The translations under genes were made by a program, and so were the position numbers. Under the pieces are notes generated by a model. It was not told the origin of the DNA, made no database searches, and saw nothing but the letters and a program-made list of their open reading frames with translations. 64,000 nucleotides of DNA from Onchocerca lupi (Eukaryota; Nematoda; Chromadorea; Rhabditida; Onchocercidae): assembly GCA_028564675.1 (NCBI GenBank), contig JAOVVO010000066.1:1-64000 (forward strand), given 5' to 3'. Shown here piece after piece: positions 37,981 to 51,600 of this stretch (its first letter is position 1; each line of letters begins with the position of its first letter).

Positions 37981-40900
37981 CTAAGTCATTTCAACATCCG
38001 CTGGATTAACATCATGTATAGGAAGGATTTTTGGTCGCTGATCCAACATCTTCCTGAAAAAATGGCACAACAAGTAGAAACATTCAAAAATCCCTTAAAT
38101 TTAGAATCTGAATCCAAAAATTTCACTCAAAATTAAGAATGAAACTTTAAACTTTTCAAGATTATCTTATCTGATAAATCAAAAAACGAAACGAATGCGA
38201 CCACCTCCAATACATCAAAAATAAAATGATTAAGAATATAAAATGCGTTTGATATCTGACCTCTCTTTACCTTTTTACTACATTACTGAAGTAAATGTAC
38301 TATGAATGAAGTAAAACAAATTTGCTACGTCACTTGATAAGGTAATGAAAAGAATGCGGATAGTATACGAACCTCCCATAGTTTTCTTGAGAGCTACGTT
38401 TTGTACGTTTCCTCCTCAGCGTTTCGAATGCTTTTTGTTGAGCTTGCTTTTCATCAGAGTCCCCTTCTAGATCAGCTTTCGTCACTAGGAATTTTTCGAA
38501 TGACTGCAAAAATTCTTAACATGAACTTACATAAAATGAATGAGGATAAAAAACCATGAGTTCTTTAAAAAAAAAACGAAATCTTTTATAAAAACAAACT
38601 CCAGTCATAAGAGTTGGAGTTTTAGTGTGCAATGCTAAAAAGTTAACATGCGTCCCCAAAAAATGCATGAGTTGATGAAGTCCTTGCTCCAACACCTGCA
38701 AATTATAGAATATTAATAACAGAAAGATTTCACATAATTAAAAATTAATGTTAATCATGAAACGATATTCTTGAAGAAAGACTAGGAAAAAAAAAACTGA
38801 ATAATCCAGAACATGAACAGATTGAATAGTATATAGAATAAATAAAATGATTCAGACATTTCTGGAATAAAGGTTGACGGCAGCATTCAACTTATATTCA
38901 CTCTAATAGAAGAGATCTGCGAATACTGAGTGATTCACGCTACAAACAATCAGACCTACAGCCTACGAAACAAAAAAATTGAAGCAATTTGACTTAATCA
39001 CTAATTTAATTTTTTTTTAAATTTTTTTTTTTTTTTTTTAAATTTAAAGAGACAAAATTTTACAAAGCTTTTATTACCGACAACAAGAAACTATTACAGT
39101 AATATAAAGACAATAAAGTCGCTTAATTAATCGGAAACAGTGGATTATGTGGTCTAAACTTGAGTGTAAATAATACAAAAAATAATGATAAATGAGTGAA
39201 AAAGTAAATAGCTTCAAAAATAAAGATAAAACAAGATATGAACTCTTGGTCACACTTGAATAAATTATCTGCTGAGTCACTGGATATTCAGCGTCATAAA
39301 ACCAACCTTAAATTCTCTTTTTAGAACATGAAAATCCATACCTTATTATGTGGATCCACACTAAGTGACTTATGAAAGTAATGAATAGCTCGATCAATAT
39401 CACCAGCTCGGCCTGCTGCTATTGCTAATCCGGCATTTGGACCTAGTTTTCCTGGACACATGAGAAGTGCTTTTCTGAATAAAAAAAATTATATATATGC
39501 ATTTATATTTGAGCACATGAACAAAATAATAGTTTGCTTTTTGAGCTTTTGTCTTTGATCATACTTGTGCTACTAATATGGTAAAACAATAATCCGTGAT
39601 GAAAATAATGAATCGGAAATGAAAAATTTCTCAATAGAATTATTAGAAAAGATGAGTCCAGCAAAAGTTCTGAAATTAATTTGATAAGATTCAGCAGAGA
39701 AGTAAATGTTGGATAAATTCGGAAACATAATGCAGGACTTCCAGACGACTTACTGATGAAACTTGATGGCTTCATCGTAAGATCCGAGTTTGCATTTTAC
39801 ATGTCCCAGATTATTTACCAGTGGTTCCCAAAATTCACTCAATGGTCGATTCAGCAAGTCGCATGCACGAATACGTTCATCTGTCTCGTTGTATGCTAAC
39901 AGCAGAGCTTTGGTGAAAAAAGTTTCAGCATCTAAAATGGATTTGATAGTTAAAAGAATCGCAAGATACAATCCCTTCATTTATCCGAATTTATTCAATA
40001 TTCCATCAGTCATTTTAAAGTCTCTATCCATTGAAGGTTGTTTATTTTATTCAAACTTGACGAAACACTTGCAAAATATTTTCTCGGCCCGTTTGGAATT
40101 TCTGACATATATATACATTAACCATTTCACATATTCACCATAGTGAGGAACTCAAGTATGATGAACGATACAAGAGCGCCTAATTTCCTTATTTCCTAAC
40201 TTAGATTGATACTACAGGGATGATGTGGAATATAAGCAAATTTATAGCTTAGACAAAAAAGTCAAAGCAAATGACCAGATACTGTCTATTTAAAATGCAA
40301 AATGGAAATTATTTTTTGCAACAACGAGCTATATAGCTACTAATCATGGCCTGTAACTAAGAATTAAATAGTTGCAGAACTTCAAAAAAAAAAAAAATCT
40401 TTTAAAAACTCAGTTGTTTTGAAGCTATAGAGATCGAAAACATACTTTTCCATTCTTTTTTCATGTAGCAAATGCAACCTTGCTCATGTAACACAAGCGC
40501 ATTATCACCAGCTATTTCAGCTGCATCCTTCAAAAAATCTTGCGCCAATTTCGTATTATTTGCATAAGCATATTCGAGTCCTATATACAACAGTGGTTCG
40601 AAGCTACCTTCCAACACTCGTGATGCCTGTAATATAAAGATTTTATGGATTTCCAGTTTTTCATTTCACCGACTGAACCTTAATTTCTAATACGAGATTT
40701 AATCGTAGATTCGCTTGTTATAACGACATGAGAAGCTAAAAAGTAAGATGAAACAAAAAATGCTTGTATAATAATTTTATTTATGATGAAAGAAGGAACT
40801 GCTATGGAAAGATGAAAATCCTATAAAAAATGAGGAATCAGAATGTAAATAATTTATGGTCAACCTTATTAAACTTAATTATATAGCCTTTGAATACTTC

Positions 40901-43900
40901 AGAACTATTCCAAATAATTTACCCTCAAATAGCAATTCATCGCTTGTTCATGTTCTGATTCTGCAGTAAGCGCATGTCCAAATGCTAACCAACCTTCACC
41001 GAATGCACAATTCATCGATGTACATTTATCTGAAGAAGTTGATCTTACAAGAAATCAATTTTTTGGCGTTACCTCTCCAACTGATTATTTTATCTGTCAC
41101 AATGTAAAAAGACAAGAAAAAGTTTCTTCTTGTTATTGTTCTAAACAAATTCAGTACAGTATATGGTAAAATCGAACTGAAATCTAATAACTGGAAAAAA
41201 TATTAACTTTAAAAAACTTATAAAAATTAATATTATTCCAATATTTCTTATTTAAAACCCAACTCCTAATAAAAAAAAACTACCGAATTTATGATAAAAT
41301 TGAAAACTTACTTAGAAAGTTTTTTGCCGCTCCGAGTTGTCCAATAGAATAGTAATAGCAACCAACGGTATACCAGCTAACTTCATTATCTGGTTGACTA
41401 TCGACCAGTTGATGTGCTAATATAAAGAGGCTTTCGAATTTTCGCAACTGCACCAAGGTTGCGATATGAATTAATAAACAATCCTAAAGCTAGAAATCAT
41501 ACCGGAAACGATGAATAAATGTATCTCAGCAAAATAAGGGCAAAAAGAAGTTTGAAGAAAAACGTGTGTTCAAAACAATAAGTGAAGTAATATGTAATTA
41601 ATGCTATAATTGTTGCCAAATTTAAGTTGGAGTCAAATATAAATGAAAGGAAATGAGAAAGTACACAAATGGTATAAAATTAAGTTAGAATTGACTGTGA
41701 TGTTTATCATTTACTATTGCTTCTGTCTTAATCAAGTTATTTCATCATATAATTATGAATGATCATGTTCAATTTTGCAAATTCTTAAGCAAAAAACTGG
41801 AACCTGAAATATGCCAGCCTCATTCAAAATTTCATTCGTAATATTGTAAGCTCCGGTGAGATCCCCAGTTTGATACAGATATGCTGCTCGTGCAGTAAGA
41901 ATTGATAAATCCGTCATCAAAGCTTCATTTATTGAGGCATCTGCATTCAGCTGCAAAAATGAATGAATTTAATAATTATAATGAAAACGAAAAAAATATG
42001 AAATGAAATAAAAATTTCTCAATAAGATTATTTTCTAAACTTGCATTTTTACTCCCTTGAGAAAAATAATGATTCCGAAGAACTATAACCATACTGCTTT
42101 TATCTCCGGATCTGAAATAAAGTTGATAAGTGAGTTTCCAAAAGTTGTTATAACCAATAGTCGTCATTACAAAGATTCTCAAAAAATGCAAAGGAACAGA
42201 ACAAATAAATCGGCATGAAGAAATGAAAAAGCATTAAAACAAGTAGCTATGAAATCAATAACCTTTCAATCAATTCTTCAAAGCGCTGTTTTGAATAAAG
42301 TCGATATTTTTGGATAAGTTCAAATGCCTCAATACAAGAATCATCTTTATAAACGGCTCCTTGTAAACAGGAAAATGCTGCGCGACGATTTTGAGTTATC
42401 AAATAGGCTTTTCCTAATAAAAGCAATAGTCCTGCTTCAATCTAAATATTGAGAGAAAAAATGAATTAGAAGGCACTCAGCTTATTATGAGAAATATATC
42501 AAAAAACATTCCTGAAAAACTCTGCAGAATTTCACTTAAAAATGGTAACTTTTTTCATGCAACAGTATTAATCTCAAAAAATGTTACCTGTAAATCTTCT
42601 GATATTTTATCAAGCGCAGCTACTTCTTCAGAATTTGGAACAAAAGACTTCGGTTTGGAGAGTTGAACCATATGAGGCATAATGGAAAATACGAGATCAT
42701 GACACCGATCCTTCAGATATGCAGAATTCATAACTTTTCATTTAAAATTTCGGCTAATTCAACTGAATCCCGAATGGAAAATTAAAATTTTTCATTCAAG
42801 AGAATGAAGAAATTTTGAATTTTCTGATTTCGCTTTGCAAGCAATACCAGGAAAATTGAAACATTTAAAGAAACAAGAAATACATAAAATGACCTACCCC
42901 AGTACCTAGTTTTAATTTGAGTATTTCCATAAATAACTTCTTCCTATAAAGTGCATTTACATAAAAATAAGCGAAGAACATGTGTTTCATAATAAGTTCA
43001 TGACGATCACAGTAAGCCATCAAACGTGTCCATTCTCCAGCAGCTGCCAAAACCTTCAAAAAAGATAAGATTTGAATTTTTATATTTCAGTAAAATTTAG
43101 TAAAAGATTTCTGTACTTATTATATATAGTACCTATGAAACAAAGAATCCGAAAGTTTAATGAACCATAATCATGCCCTCTATTATAATTCAAAAGTCCT
43201 TTGCAAATTTCAACTCAAATAACTTGCTTAACATTTTTGTGAAATCTACTTATTTGCACTTCAACTGATGAAGAATAATATAAAAAACTTCAAATACATT
43301 ACAGTCATTCATAACCTTGACTACAATGTATTTGAAATATCACTCTTTCTCTTTAATATTAACTTTTTTGTATCTGGAATACAAATGGAACCTTGATAAA
43401 TCGAGCCATATCAATGAATGATGGTTGGGATCCATTCTTTCGACACAATGCTAATCGTTTGTCTGCCCAAAAAAGTGCCGTTTTATACTGCGTATTTGCT
43501 AAGTACCTTTGAATTAAGCTATCAATTTCGCCAAATTCATAATTTCCATCGCTTGTTAAGGCTGCCCGAGAAGAAGCATCCAATGGTGCTGACAGCATAG
43601 ATCTGAAGGTAAAAGAAAACAATAGGAAGCAATGAATTACCGCGTTAAATATTATTAATTAGTAATGCTATGTTCTCATGTTCTAAATTTCCAAGTGGAT
43701 AAGCAGAATTTTTCACCATCATTAAGATGAAGAAAACGAATTCAACATATTTTAGAGAAACGATCAATAAACATTAGATAAAGTAATTGGCGACATATAA
43801 TAACACTACAAGAATTTTATTTAATTTACTAATACATAACTGTCCTGATTTCATATAACTTACTCTCTCTTTTTTTCATCAAATCTTTATATGCAAAACT

Positions 43901-44169
43901 TACTTTTTTTCCGTTACCTAGCAATCAAGAAATGGATACAATATTTCGAATGGTTAGAAAGACATGTGACACAAATTATACTTGTTTAACGAAGTGAAAT
44001 AATGCATGAAACCACAAATATGGCTCAAGAATAATAAAATACATGGAAAGTGAAAAGATTAAGCTTACATGCTGCTCGTAGGCAATGACGAGGGTGTTTG
44101 TACGAGATCTTTAATAGACGACTCATGTGCAGGTGTGGATCGATGTTTTACCGCACTTCTACCTACCAT
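37981..44169 (-). CDS. CDC16: Anaphase-promoting complex TPR subunit CDC16/APC6, 15 exons
   Basis: Exons 44069-44169, 43392-43602, 42898-43053, 42588-42710, 42263-42441, 42090-42111, 41804-41950, 41312-41483, 40923-41029, 40446-40626, 39754-39931, 39342-39474, 38648-38695, 38373-38503 and 37981-38053 join in phase to 653 aa (human CDC16 620). CDC16 is a tetratricopeptide scaffold of the APC/C ubiquitin ligase, which destroys cyclin B and securin; the C. elegans orthologue is emb-27. Family stretches in order: YKTALFWADKRLAL, DSCIEAFELI, HIATLVQL..F.SLF.LAHQLVD, VSWYTVGCYYYSIGQ, WLAFGHALTAESEHEQAM, PLLYIGLEYAYANNTKLA, FWEPLVNNLGHVKCKL and DIDRAIHYFHKSL, i.e. successive TPRs. The 33-residue N-terminal exon and the acidic/basic C-terminal tail are unlike human. 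Exon 6 is a 22-nt microexon; its donor (ATG|GTTATA), the AAG acceptor of exon 4 and the first exon are the least certain points. Confidence 0.93.
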
Positions 44170-45600
44170 TTCATTCGAGTGCTACAAGTTATGACTTAAA
44201 TGAAAAAAACTTTATTCATAAATGAGAGAGTTTAGAGGAAACTTTTCTATGAGATTTTGAGATGGAAATTTCCCATCAAAGATATTGCAAGAATCACTCG
44301 AATCTTCCATTTTCAGACGAAAACAGGCCACGATAATTGAAAACATTCCAATTCCCAACAAAAGTTTCCGGACATTTGTTACGACAATAACCGAGACCAA
44401 AATCTGATGTGGGAAGATGATTTGGTTTGTGTTACTTTATAACGCGGGAAAATAGTTCATGTCTAATTGGGATTTCTCGAAGGTCGGGGATCAAGAGTTG
44501 TTATCGATTGATTGCGGTGGTGGGGGGGAAGGTTCCATTTGCTAAGGTGTTTCCGAGATTTACCAGACATACAATTTGCAGGACTAATGCATCTTTATAT
44601 ACATCTAACCATGAGTTCAGACGAGAGTGTATAGCTTTGTCAGACCAGACTTACTCCAATAGTATTCTATGTTCGCATATTATAACCATCCTTACTAGTT
44701 CTGCATTCTGCATTTACAGATTTCCTAGAAGTGCTTTCGATAGTAAAAAACTTTCAAGGCACTACCTTTTCTTCTTGCCTTTGCATTTCCATGCTGTTGA
44801 AAATTCTTGAAAACTGACTGATTTTATTGGCTCAAATCAGTAACGGAAAAACAAATCAACAGAAACAAACCGAAAAAATATTTTGAATTTCAAAGGATAC
44901 TGCTTGAAATATATGAGGGCAATGACATATAAACCACAATTTTTGCAGCAACAAAAAAAGACGATTTAATGAAAAATAAAACGAGAAACAACATTGCAAA
45001 CTGAAGCATACAAACGTCTCGGTGCTTTTACAAGGAAAACAAACAGAATAATGAGAAACAAACATTTACTCTGAAATTTTTCTATCTATATCCCGGAGTA
45101 TGTGGTTTAACAATATGAGTTTATCTTTCTTCCTAACTAGCAAGACCAAATCACAGCACCAATGATTAGCACAACTCTTGGTCGATTTAAAAAAATACAA
45201 TATCTATTTGAAAAAAATGTTGAATTCAGGCTAGCAATGTTAACATCAAAAATTACGTCCAAAAATTATATCAAAAATTACATTCCTATGATTTTATGGA
45301 AAATAAAATTCAGCACACCAGCATACCGTATAAATGGACAATTTTCGTGATTTGTTAAAAATGATCAAAAAAAATTTCTCATATAAACATTTTCTGAAAT
45401 TAAAACTCGTATGAAATTAAAACTTAAATTAAAACTGAAATTAAGGCTCGAAACTTGAAAGTAAGGGTAAATGAATCCGAAATCATTATCTAAAATGAAT
45501 TTTAAAAACCCGTCATAGCCTGGACTTCTACCAAAGTTCAAAGCATTTATAACAGTTATTATAAGATTTGAATGCGCTGATAAAATTAGGGAGATAAACA
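44170..45600. other. Intergenic region between NUP98 and CDC16
   Basis: Contains the CDC16 5' side and the NUP98 3' UTR. A 127-codon + strand frame (44427-44810) opens in a locally GC-richer stret with a G8-like run near 44521; it has no recognisable domain and no supporting splice or leader site, so it is left uncalled. Short degenerate AT-rich repeats occur at 45246-45283 and 45394-45448. Confidence 0.5.
45394..45448. repeat. Degenerate tandem array of a GAAATTAAAACT-like unit
   Basis: About four copies of a 12-17 base unit (TGAAATTAAAACT, TGAAATTAAAACT, TAAATTAAAACT, GAAATTAAGGCT) lie in the presumed 3' UTR side of NUP98. No function can be assigned. Confidence 0.6.
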
Positions 45601-48600
45601 TCATTGATCGCCATTTTTGCATGTCACTATTAATGTTGAGGAAGCAACAGAATCCATAGGAAAATTCGGAAGAATTTCCAAATCACTCGCAATTTCCAAT
45701 TTATCTTCATAACTTAATGGTAGATTTTCGGTTTCAGTACCTTCATAGCCGTAGATTAATTTGAATACATATTTAGACATTACTGTTGCAGCAAGTCTGC
45801 AATAATTTGATTTGAGCATTACGAATATAGAAGGTAAAAAAAAAAGATATGAAAATTCACAATTCTAAAATTTGATAAAATCTACACCAACCTCTGAATG
45901 GGACTGTTTACGGGCATTGCAACCAATCGTAACTCAAGAGAATGCGCCCATTCGATGATTTCTTTCACCTACAACAATACAGTCAATGGAAATGGGAAAC
46001 TAAAGAAAATTAATATAACCTCAATTAAATATCATTTGAATTCAAAATTGAAAAGTTATTTTCAAAATCGAATGTTTCCACCGACTAATACATACCTCTT
46101 CATCATCTCCAATTTCTTCCAACCTCTTTTTAATGTGATAAAAATCGGTGAAAATTTGTCCTCCTGGACCCCATACTGGTATTTGATCACTTACTTCCTC
46201 AAATAAATCACTAAGCTGACCCAAACTTTCGTAATCATCTGCAAAATAACTCAGTGAATGGCATGTGGATTTAACTTATCTCACAAATGCATGCACATAA
46301 TCTCTTAGTAGAGATCTATTAATTCTCATTTCTCAATGGCCAGTTTTTATCTCTTTTATATTTTAAAGCTTTTTTCTTATTTTCAAAGCAATTACCCAAA
46401 ATAAAATGGGAACTCAAATAATGAAGTTCTTAATGTTTTTCAATGAAACATAAGATAAATTGTCTCAACAAGAAGAAATTGAAAATACCTGATATAATCA
46501 TGTTAGGGGCAACTTTTTCGAAAAATATAGAATGTGCTTCATCGAGCATGCCGCCTTGCAAAGCATACAAACACATTTTAACTCCATCATCTTCCAATTT
46601 CGCCCGCATGTATCTAAAAAAATAATAAATTTCGAAAATCAAGAGCTGATATGTCATCCTCTCCAATACCCCCCGCTAACAAAGAAAAAAAAAAAAAAAA
46701 CGATTAAAACTAAAAAAATTACCTTGATCGAGCAATAATGTAATCCGGTAAACGCGCTATTGTTGATAATTTAATGTAGGTTTCTTCATCAGCTTTGTCT
46801 GCGATTCGATCACCAAGTTCGATCAAAGCATTACTTCGACTGATAATTTCAAAGTATTTTAAATGAGGAATATACTGAAGAAAGAAAATACTAAGGACGT
46901 CTGAACATTTCTTTCAACTTATCATTGTTATCAGCAGTGGATCTACTAAAAGTGTTTAATATCGAGAATAGGTTCTATAGATAAAATGTACCTTGGCGAA
47001 TCAGAAATATGCATCAATACAATTGCAGCGAGATGATACAACTCCATCTGACAAAGTTGTTCAGCATATCGAATATGGAGTGCATGTTCAGCAGATTCTG
47101 AAGGATGTTTGAATCTCAAAATTCGTAAGATAAACCACAAATGCCAGCTGCAAAAATTTTTTTACAGAAGGAAAAAGAGAAAAATCTCCGAAAAAAAAAA
47201 AAGAAGAAATATGAAAGTAAGATTTTTTAAGAGCTCAGTTTTTTAGCCTATCATTGCAAAACGTAACTTTTAGTTGAAACTAAATAACTAAGAATAATTG
47301 CAAAACAAGTTTTCCTTTCTAATTCCAATACTGTTATTTATCCTGCTCTATTCAAAAATCCTCAATTTTCACCATTTCATTTCCTTCGTTTTTTGAATAT
47401 AGATGATTCATTTTATTATATGTGGAATGGATCAATGTCAAATCACTTTCGAAATAGAAATATAGAATATGGAACATTTAATTTATTCTTGAAATTCAAA
47501 ATAAAAATACAATACAAACCATAAATGATAATCCATAGGATGTATACCGGTGCAGCTAGGTTCTAGAACAGCATCCAAAGATCGGCTGGGATCACAAGCC
47601 AATTGAATAAGTTCATAAAAAATGTTGTATTTCAATGTATGCTCTGCCTTTCGCATTTTCAAATCATTTTCGAAAGCGTCCAGAACATATTTCAGTGAAG
47701 CATCAAATGGATCAAAATATGAAACGAATGTGCATAAAGTCTGCAATAAAAAAAAATAACTATTATTTATTAAGAATTAATTATTATTTTTTTGATCAAT
47801 TATTGATAGTTACTGCCACTTAATTGCTATTAATTAATTATTGTAAGATGAATATTATTCGTTATCGATCGATTTTTAATTAATTACAGGTTTTTTCAAA
47901 TTCTTCGTATGCTACGAATAGATCGATGAGCAGTTTGGGCTCATCGTCAGATTTGGCATTTTTTACATCAAATAAAGAAAGGTATGTAAATAATAGAAAA
48001 AGTTTATCATTCAAGAACCAAATTAATTATGTTTTTGGCACAGAAATTTACTTTTACACTTTTTTCCCATTTTTCTAATCGAGTAAAAGCCTCAAATGGG
48101 GAGCACTGAATTCTGAAGAGGAAAAAAAAAGGGAAATTCGATAGCAAAAAAGAATGACTAGGATTTAAAAAATTATTTATTAACTTACTTGTAATCCATC
48201 CAGACCATCATTCACAAAGATTATCCGGCCATTTATTTCAGTTTGCATTTCTCCTGCCATCAAAAGATAAATTTTCAATAAATCCTCGTTAATAAATTTA
48301 CATTCCTTTGTTCCCTTCCAATATTCAATCTGAAATAAAGAAAGATGCTGAGAGATTTACACAAAAATAACAGCCATACTGCACAACTACCAATATTATT
48401 AACTATTAATTATCAAGTTATCGTCAAATGCAAAGAAAGCGTCTCATTCAGTAAACTTGTGTTTTCTGTCGAATTTAATTCCAATGACACTAAGAAAAAT
48501 GATGCGCGAAAAAGCATAATTTCCAGAAAATAATTCTATTATAACCATAATCAAATGTGGACCTGATTTTTGTAAGCTGCTCTGTCAGTATGTTTAAATA

Positions 48601-51600
48601 TCGAAAGTCCGCAAGCAAGATGAGGATAATTGCTCTCGATAGCTTCCTCTGTTGCAGCTTCCAAATTACCAATTAACATTAAGTGGAGGATTCTAGCAGG
48701 ACCTGGTGGTGGCGGCTTTCCATGTCGTTCAAGAGTTGTCAAATATTTCTGTAGCCATTTAGCAACTTCTTCACGACGATTTAAGATTTTAGTGTAATTG
48801 GTGTTCTCTGGAAACAGCATAAGACATGTTCAGATATTTTTAAAAAATCGATTTTGTTTAGATTTCATAATATGACTGCGTATAGTGATTGACAATGGCG
48901 AATGAAAATGAAACACATCATTTTATCATCAGGAAAGGCATAATTATAAGAAAGACCTGTAATTTGAGAGCCAAAAAGAGCATCACACAATTCCAAAACA
49001 TTCGAATCATGTTTCATGTCGTTGAGACTCGATGCCGCCAAGAAGCAACTTATTAAATCAGAAAACTCCTATAAGCAAATCTAATTATGCATGGTGTCTG
49101 TGTTCCACCAGAAATGTGGGCAAGACTCAACAAAATATTTTTGTGAATCTATCCAAGATTTACCTATTTATTTGAGTATCAAAAGAAAAAAAAAAACTGA
49201 AAAATTTTATGAGAAAAAATATAAACAGGCTATGTAAGACTACAAACTTCGAAAAAAAGTTGAAAAAGTGAACTTACCCCCTTTGGCTTTCTTTGTGGAA
49301 CATCTTGGGAAATTAAATTTTCGGTATGCTCATTGCTCACTATTTCACTCATAAAATCGATTTTTCGGAAGAGATCGATAATATATTCCTGCAATAATTC
49401 AAAACAATAATTAAACTCTTATAAACAAATTGAATGCGTACAGCAAAAAAATTGGCACAAGTAATTCAATAATTCGTGATTTGAATTAGCCCTAAAGGTT
49501 ATGCTATAAGAAGATTTGAGTTTATAATAGAATTTAAATTTTAAAAAACACAAGGAAAAAATTATTGACTGCTCTTTCCAATGAAAATATCAGCAAAAAA
49601 AAAAAAAAAAAAATTTAAAGATTAAAGAAATTTACGGTAGGTACTTGATCGATACACTGAAGTTTAAAACATCGTACTGCTAAAGAATTCGGAAGATCAC
49701 TCATCCAAAGTACTCGACCTGGAAAGAAAGAATCTTATTCTTAAGTGTCCAATGTTGAGAACAACTGTTGAGAAAATGAATAAAATGCGTCTGAATGGAC
49801 CCATCGATATATCATCAAACTGACTAAGGACAGATGCAAGTTTGCAAGATGAGCCTTACGGATTTGATCAAGTTAAAAAAAGAATGTAATAAGTAAATCA
49901 GTAAAAGGTTCCTGAATTTTGGGTGGAGCTATTAGCGATGTGAATTGATGTATTACTTTCTCCTGAAGCCTAAAGAAATAATTTCTATTCACTGGATCAA
50001 CAAAAACAAGCCGAAATTATCCATGCGTTATGAATTTTGACAGAGCTTTTTTTTTTCTTTTTTTTTTTCAAATTAACATGTTTATGTAGACATAAAAAGA
50101 AAGCTTTTCTAGTCTTGAATTTATCATTAACGATCATTTTAGGCCTTTGATTTCATGCTCTCACCCATTTTAAGTTCTGAAAAAAATTAACTAACCATGA
50201 TTCCAACTCACACGTCCACACCTCCCATTCATTGATGAACCGTCTATAAATGTACCGGTTTTTTTGGCTAATTTCATGATTGTTTGTTCACCATCTTTAA
50301 AGTAACACTCAATTTCATTAACCGGATCAATAAGATACATTTGCGATTGATCAATACTTTCTTCTTGCCTTTCTGCGTCAATCATCATAGAATCACCCAG
50401 TAAATTATCTACAAAATCATGATTTTTAAACTGAAATTACTTCCAACTTACAATATAAATTTCAACTGAAAAATGCTTTCATTAACCAACTTTTCTTAAT
50501 TACAAAAAAGAATTTTTGGAATTTAATGTTTCAACTTACAACCGCTCCTACTAACTAGTTTTTTAATAAAAAAAAAAAATCTAGTTAATAGAAGCGGCTG
50601 TTAGTTAAGATATTAAACCTGTAAGTAGAAAGTATATTATTTAAAAATCTGATGGTTTTGTGAATTTTATTTTCATGAGTTCCTTACATTACTACTATTG
50701 TAAATGAATCAGATGAAGATGAAATTAGGACTAAAAAAAACTCACAAACCTAGAACTGTTTTATTATCACAAAGCTCCATTTTATGTTCCGTTTCTAAAA
50801 TCATGCTTGGCCAAACAGAGTCATCCACAGCAAATGCATCAAAGAAAACATTCTGCTCAGATTTTTCATAACCTTAAATTCATGTACTGAAGAGTTACAG
50901 ATGAAAAGTCAATACAGAGATGAATAACTACGGTGAATAAAAAATGAGAAAAAATGCTGTACCATTGATTCCACCCAATCCACGCACAAAAAACATTGAA
51001 TCAGACAGTGAATCAATTTGTTTCAACCCCTGCTGATCATCCTGAAATATGCGATATTCAATTTTATACCAATTGTATAACTCGTTGTACAAAAAAAAAA
51101 AAAAAAAAAAAAAATGATTATCAAAATGGGTAAAATTTGAAAATGAATAGCTAAAATACTTCCAGCATTCTCATGCATATTAGAAGCGATATCGCATATC
51201 AATGACCTTTTAGAGAACGATACATTTCGGAAAATATATCATTGACATTTCAACTAAGCAAGATTTTGTTGCAAAATTCCCTTTCTTTTCAAACAAAGCA
51301 AAAGTAAATTATAAGAAAAGTTGAGTTAAGTTAACATAAATCGAACGAAAATTGCCCCTTTTTTTTCGCAATTTAAAGAATTTTTTACTTACTTGAAAAC
51401 CATCATTTGCAGAACCATTTGATGCCACCGGACTGGCAGTTTCATCTTCATGAACGATTTTTAGCTTCGGTAATTTTGCCCGTTGCACAGCACTTTGGAT
51501 TCTGCTCGCTTTCAAAGCCGTCTTCAGTTGCACTTCATCAAGTATATCGTCGTCATCATCATCCTTGAAAATTCGCAACATTTTAAATTTAAATTGAAAT

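Larger units (their letters stand above)
45601..51563 (-). other. NUP98: NUP98 exons 20-36: NUP96 part
   Basis: Exons 51393-51563, 50963-51041, 50750-50872, 50196-50408, 49636-49718, 49278-49388, 48957-49068, 48563-48807, 48189-48329, 48052-48105, 47520-47740, 46992-47147, 46723-46839, 46489-46613, 46096-46238, 45892-45968 and 45601-45796 (residues about 893-1680). An acidic start (six Asp) is followed by helical repeats of the ACE1-type NUP96 fold. Landmarks: GRCGRVSWNHGRVLWMS (C. elegans GRSSHVGWSETGCLVW), YELIQLACDPSRSL, WHLWFILRIL, AIVLMHISDSP, and VWGPGGQIFTDF. Exons 29 and 30 were placed by frame and weak similarity. Confidence 0.85.

Noticed and set aside
44427..44810. 127-codon + strand frame divergent from CDC16
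   Set aside because: It contains a long G run, has no acceptor or Kozak-like context and no recognisable motif. A chance frame in a GC-richer promoter-like stretch is the simpler reading.
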